From NCBI GenBank assembly GCA_039931065.1, contig JBDTSP010000013.1, forward strand, positions 67,010 to 131,009: a stretch of DNA of 64,000 nt. Reading direction: 5' to 3'. Shown here piece after piece: positions 61,787-64,000 of the stretch. How positions within the stretch are numbered: position 1 is the first letter of the stretch; each line of letters begins with the position of its first letter. The translations under genes and the position numbers were made by a program. The notes beneath the pieces are model-generated. The model was not told the origin of the DNA. It ran no database searches and was given only the letters and a program-made list of their open reading frames with translations. This DNA is from CADEED01 sp039931065 (GTDB lineage: Bacteria; Pseudomonadota; Gammaproteobacteria; Steroidobacterales; Steroidobacteraceae).

Positions 61787-62110
61787 ATGACGTTCGTGGT
61801 GACGGAAGCGTGCATCAAGTGCAAATACACCGACTGCGTGGAGGTGTGCCCGGTCGATTGTTTCCACGAAGGCCCTAACTTCCTCGTGATCGATCCCGAG
61901 GAATGCATCGATTGCACGTTGTGCGAACCGGAATGCCCGGTCGAGGCGATCTTCTCCGAAGACGAAGTGCCGGCCGGCCAGGAAGAGTTCAAGAAATTGA
62001 ATGCGGATCTGGCCAAGAAGTGGCCGGTGATCACCGAGAAGAAACCTGCTCCGCCCGACGCCAAGCAGTTCGAAGGCGTCGCCGACAAGAAGAAGTTGTT
62101 AGAGACCTGA
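61787..62110 (+). CDS. fdxA: 7Fe ferredoxin FdxA
   Basis: 107 residues. Two cluster motifs at the N-terminus: CIKCKYTDCVEVCPVDCF and CIDCTLCEPECPVEAI, the pattern of FdxA with one 3Fe-4S and one 4Fe-4S cluster. Helical C-terminal extension (about 60-107). Preceded by AAGGATAG. Electron donor; partner not indicated by neighbours. Converges on dsbC. Confidence 0.96.
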   Translation: MTFVVTEACIKCKYTDCVEVCPVDCFHEGPNFLVIDPEECIDCTLCEPECPVEAIFSEDEVPAGQEEFKKLNADLAKKWPVITEKKPAPPDAKQFEGVADKKKLLET

Positions 62111-62124
62111 GAGCTTCCGCTCTC

Positions 62125-62907
62125 TCACATCTTGCCGGTCTTCAGATACTTCACGAGCTGACCGGGCGGCGCGTAACCCGGCAGCATCTCTCCGCTCGCC
62201 AGGAAGATTGCCGGCGTGCCTTCGACCCCGAGCTTGTGACCCAGCTCGTAGTCGCGCGCCACGATATCCGCGGGGCACTTCGCCGCCTTGATCGGTTCGT
62301 CGTTCTTGGCGCGCGTCAAAGCTTCATTGCGATTCGAGGAACACCAGACGGTTTCGGCCTTGTGCCAGGACTCCGTGTCAGGGCCTGAGCGCGGGAAGAA
62401 CATGTACCGCACGCGGATGCCGAGACGGTTGTATTCGTTGATCTGCGAATGCAGACGGCGGCAGTAGCCGCAGTCGATGTCGGTGAACACCGTGATCGTG
62501 TACTTCGGTTCCTTCGGCGAGAACACCAGCATCTCGGTTTCCGGAACGCTGTCGATGATTCGCGCGCGGATTCCGCGGCGGCGATTCTCCGAAAGATTGG
62601 AGTCCTGATCGATGTCGTACAAGTCCCCGAGGATCACGTAGCGGCCGTCGGCGGTCACATAACTGACCTCCGAGCCACGCGTGATTTCATAGACGCCGTT
62701 GACCGGGGTGATACGCACGTCTTCGAGCTTGAGGCCGTCGATCTTGCTGACGATGGTGGCGCGCGGATCGACCTTGCCAGGATCGGCTTTGGCGGCTTGC
62801 GCGGGCACGATCGGGTTCGCGGCAACACCGCCCTGCGCGAATGCGATGCTGCCAAGCAGCGAGCCTACAATGGCAAGGGCGCTCATCCGGAAGACGTTGG
62901 ATGTCAT
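62125..62907 (-). CDS. dsbC: Thiol:disulfide interchange protein DsbC
   Basis: 260 residues. Signal peptide (up to about AFAQ), a dimerisation domain (KIDGLKLEDVRITPVNGVYEI) and a thioredoxin-fold domain with active site CGYC in TDIDCGYCRRLH (about residue 150). A second Cys pair (C190s and AAKCPADI, C213 region) is consistent with DsbC's structural disulfide. Isomerises wrong disulfides in the periplasm. Upstream neighbour of xerD, as in many gammaproteobacteria. Confidence 0.96.
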   Translation of the reverse strand: MTSNVFRMSALAIVGSLLGSIAFAQGGVAANPIVPAQAAKADPGKVDPRATIVSKIDGLKLEDVRITPVNGVYEITRGSEVSYVTADGRYVILGDLYDIDQDSNLSENRRRGIRARIIDSVPETEMLVFSPKEPKYTITVFTDIDCGYCRRLHSQINEYNRLGIRVRYMFFPRSGPDTESWHKAETVWCSSNRNEALTRAKNDEPIKAAKCPADIVARDYELGHKLGVEGTPAIFLASGEMLPGYAPPGQLVKYLKTGKM

Positions 62908-63033
62908 GTGCGACTCAGACGTGAGGGATAGCGATTCGACCGGGCCGGGCTCGCGAAGTTCGCGAAAGCCCAGCGGGACGGAAGCTTAGCAAATTGCGCC
63001 TGGAGGGCGGCCCTTGCGCCGCCCGAAACCCCA

Positions 63034-63966
63034 TCAGCCGCGCGGGTGATGCGTGCCGTGCATCTCTTTCATGCGCTCGCGAGCAACGTGAGTGTAGATC
63101 TGCGTGGTCGAAAGGTCGGAATGACCCAGCAGCATCTGCACGACCCGCAGGTCGGCGCCATGATTGAGCAGGTGCGTTGCGAACGCGTGCCGCAACGTGT
63201 GCGGCGACAACTCTTTGTCGATGACCGCTTTGCGCGCGTACCGCTTGATGATGTGCCAGAAGGCCTGGCGCGTCATGCGATCACCGCGGCGCGTGGGGAA
63301 CAGGTAGTCGGTGGTTCGGTCGAGCAGGATTTCGCTGCGCGGCGCGCGCACGAAGTCCGTCAGCCATCGCACGGCTTCCTCGCCGAGCGGAATCAGGCGC
63401 TCGCGATTGCCCTTGCCCATGACCCGGATGACACCCTGGTTGGTGTTGATCTGGTTGTACTTGAGGTTTACGAGTTCCGAAACGCGCAGGCCGGTGGCGT
63501 ACAGCACTTCGAGCATCGTGCGATCGCGATGACCCAGCGGGTCGGCGATGGCCGGAGCGCTTAACAGCGACTCGACCTCTTCTTCGGTGAGCGACTTCGG
63601 CAACGAGCGGCCGATCTTCGGCATCGCAATCTGGGCGGTCGGATCATCCTTGATCACTCCTTCGCGGACGAAGTAGCGGAAGAAACGACGGAAAGACGAA
63701 AGCTGGCGCGCGGTCGAGCGCGGACGTGCGCCCATTTCGACGCGGAAGGCGATGAAGCCCAGCAGGTCGGCGCGAGTGGTTTTGATGATCGGCGTGCCAC
63801 GCTCGGCCAACCAGCGCGCGAGCGCGGTCAGATCGGCGCGATAGGCCGCCAGCGTATTGGCCGACAGACCGCGCTCCATCCAGACCGCATCGAGAAATTT
63901 CGAGACGGTTGAATCGGCGGTGTCAGCGGCAGGCGACTCGTTGGACGCTGTAGCTTGTTTGACCAA
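63034..63966 (-). CDS. xerD: Site-specific tyrosine recombinase XerD
   Basis: 310 residues. N-terminal SAM-like domain (SKFLDAVWMERGLSANTLAAYRADL) and catalytic domain with Arg in LYATGLRVSELVNL, His/Arg in LSPHTLRHAFATHLLNHGADLRVVQMLLGH and Tyr in TTQIYTHVARERM. Resolves chromosome dimers with XerC. Start: no ATG or GTG near; TTG 63966 gives an N-terminus that lines up with known XerD after a short extension; a downstream ATG would remove the first helix. Housekeeping, not a mobile-element integrase. Confidence 0.93.
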   Translation of the reverse strand: MVKQATASNESPAADTADSTVSKFLDAVWMERGLSANTLAAYRADLTALARWLAERGTPIIKTTRADLLGFIAFRVEMGARPRSTARQLSSFRRFFRYFVREGVIKDDPTAQIAMPKIGRSLPKSLTEEEVESLLSAPAIADPLGHRDRTMLEVLYATGLRVSELVNLKYNQINTNQGVIRVMGKGNRERLIPLGEEAVRWLTDFVRAPRSEILLDRTTDYLFPTRRGDRMTRQAFWHIIKRYARKAVIDKELSPHTLRHAFATHLLNHGADLRVVQMLLGHSDLSTTQIYTHVARERMKEMHGTHHPRG

Positions 63967-64000
63967 GACGTGATTGCCTTAATACGTATGCGGAATAACG

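Noticed and set aside
63034..63966. Tyrosine recombinase as a sign of an integrated element
   Set aside because: It is the housekeeping XerD in its normal place beside dsbC, with no att repeats or mobile cargo. tRNA-Leu is nearby but shows no 3' duplication.

Overview
The window is about 64 kb of GC-rich, densely coding chromosomal DNA. Gene order points to a gammaproteobacterium. Conserved blocks include suhB / trmJ-isc-(gap)-ndk-rlmN-pilW-rodZ-hisS-yfgM-bamB-der, queA-tgt-yajC-secD-secF, guaB-guaA divergent from xseA, and xerD next to dsbC. A Xanthomonas/Caulobacter-type TonB receptor, an ECF sigma factor paired with a TPR-kinase, an ECF42/YCII pair and DUF1080 proteins suggest a Xanthomonadales/Nevskiales-like lineage (for example Steroidobacteraceae). 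That placement is inference; there is no rRNA here to test it.

Layout. 1-4.2 kb: ettA (cut by the left edge), a zinc-ribbon protein, a YiiX-like lipoprotein and two small secreted proteins. 4.3-7.5 kb: a sigma factor translationally coupled to a receptor-like Ser/Thr kinase. 7.5-13.2 kb: purL, a DUF1820 protein and an orphan FHA (TagH-like) protein. 13.2-15.1 kb: a YCII/ECF42 pair with a recognisable ECF42-type promoter and probably a CTG start, then tRNA-Ser(CGA) beside an inverted copy of its own T arm. 15.2-24.6 kb: a lytic transglycosylase, a double DUF1080 protein, YceI, tadA, a REC-kinase-REC hybrid, an EamA transporter and a large TonB receptor. 24.7-33.3 kb: accessory genes (DrrAB-type exporter, DUF2182/DUF899 pair, HTH-TPR regulator with a beta-propeller gene, GIY-YIG-like protein, SLT lipoprotein). 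33.4-39 kb: guaBA, xseA and an M23 peptidase. 39-50.6 kb: the long housekeeping block. 50.6-58.7 kb: amino-acid permease, TerC, secDF/yajC, tgt and queA. 58.8-60.9 kb: a sigma / membrane protein / double-PDZ operon. 61-64 kb: tRNA-Leu(CAA), a Nudix hydrolase, fdxA, dsbC and xerD.

Together the housekeeping parts cover purine synthesis (purL, guaBA, ndk), tRNA and rRNA modification (tadA, tgt, queA, rlmN, trmJ), Fe-S assembly, protein export and outer-membrane assembly (secDF/yajC, bamB, dsbC), cell shape and type IV pili (rodZ, pilW), and DNA repair or segregation (xseA, xerD).

The most unusual items are: a cysteine desulfurase fused to a degenerate IscU-like domain in an isc locus reduced to two genes; three separate sigma-factor modules; a family of REP-like GGGGAC palindromes (four copies); and the tRNA-Ser T-arm inverted duplication. 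No CRISPR array, prophage, insertion sequence or rRNA was seen.
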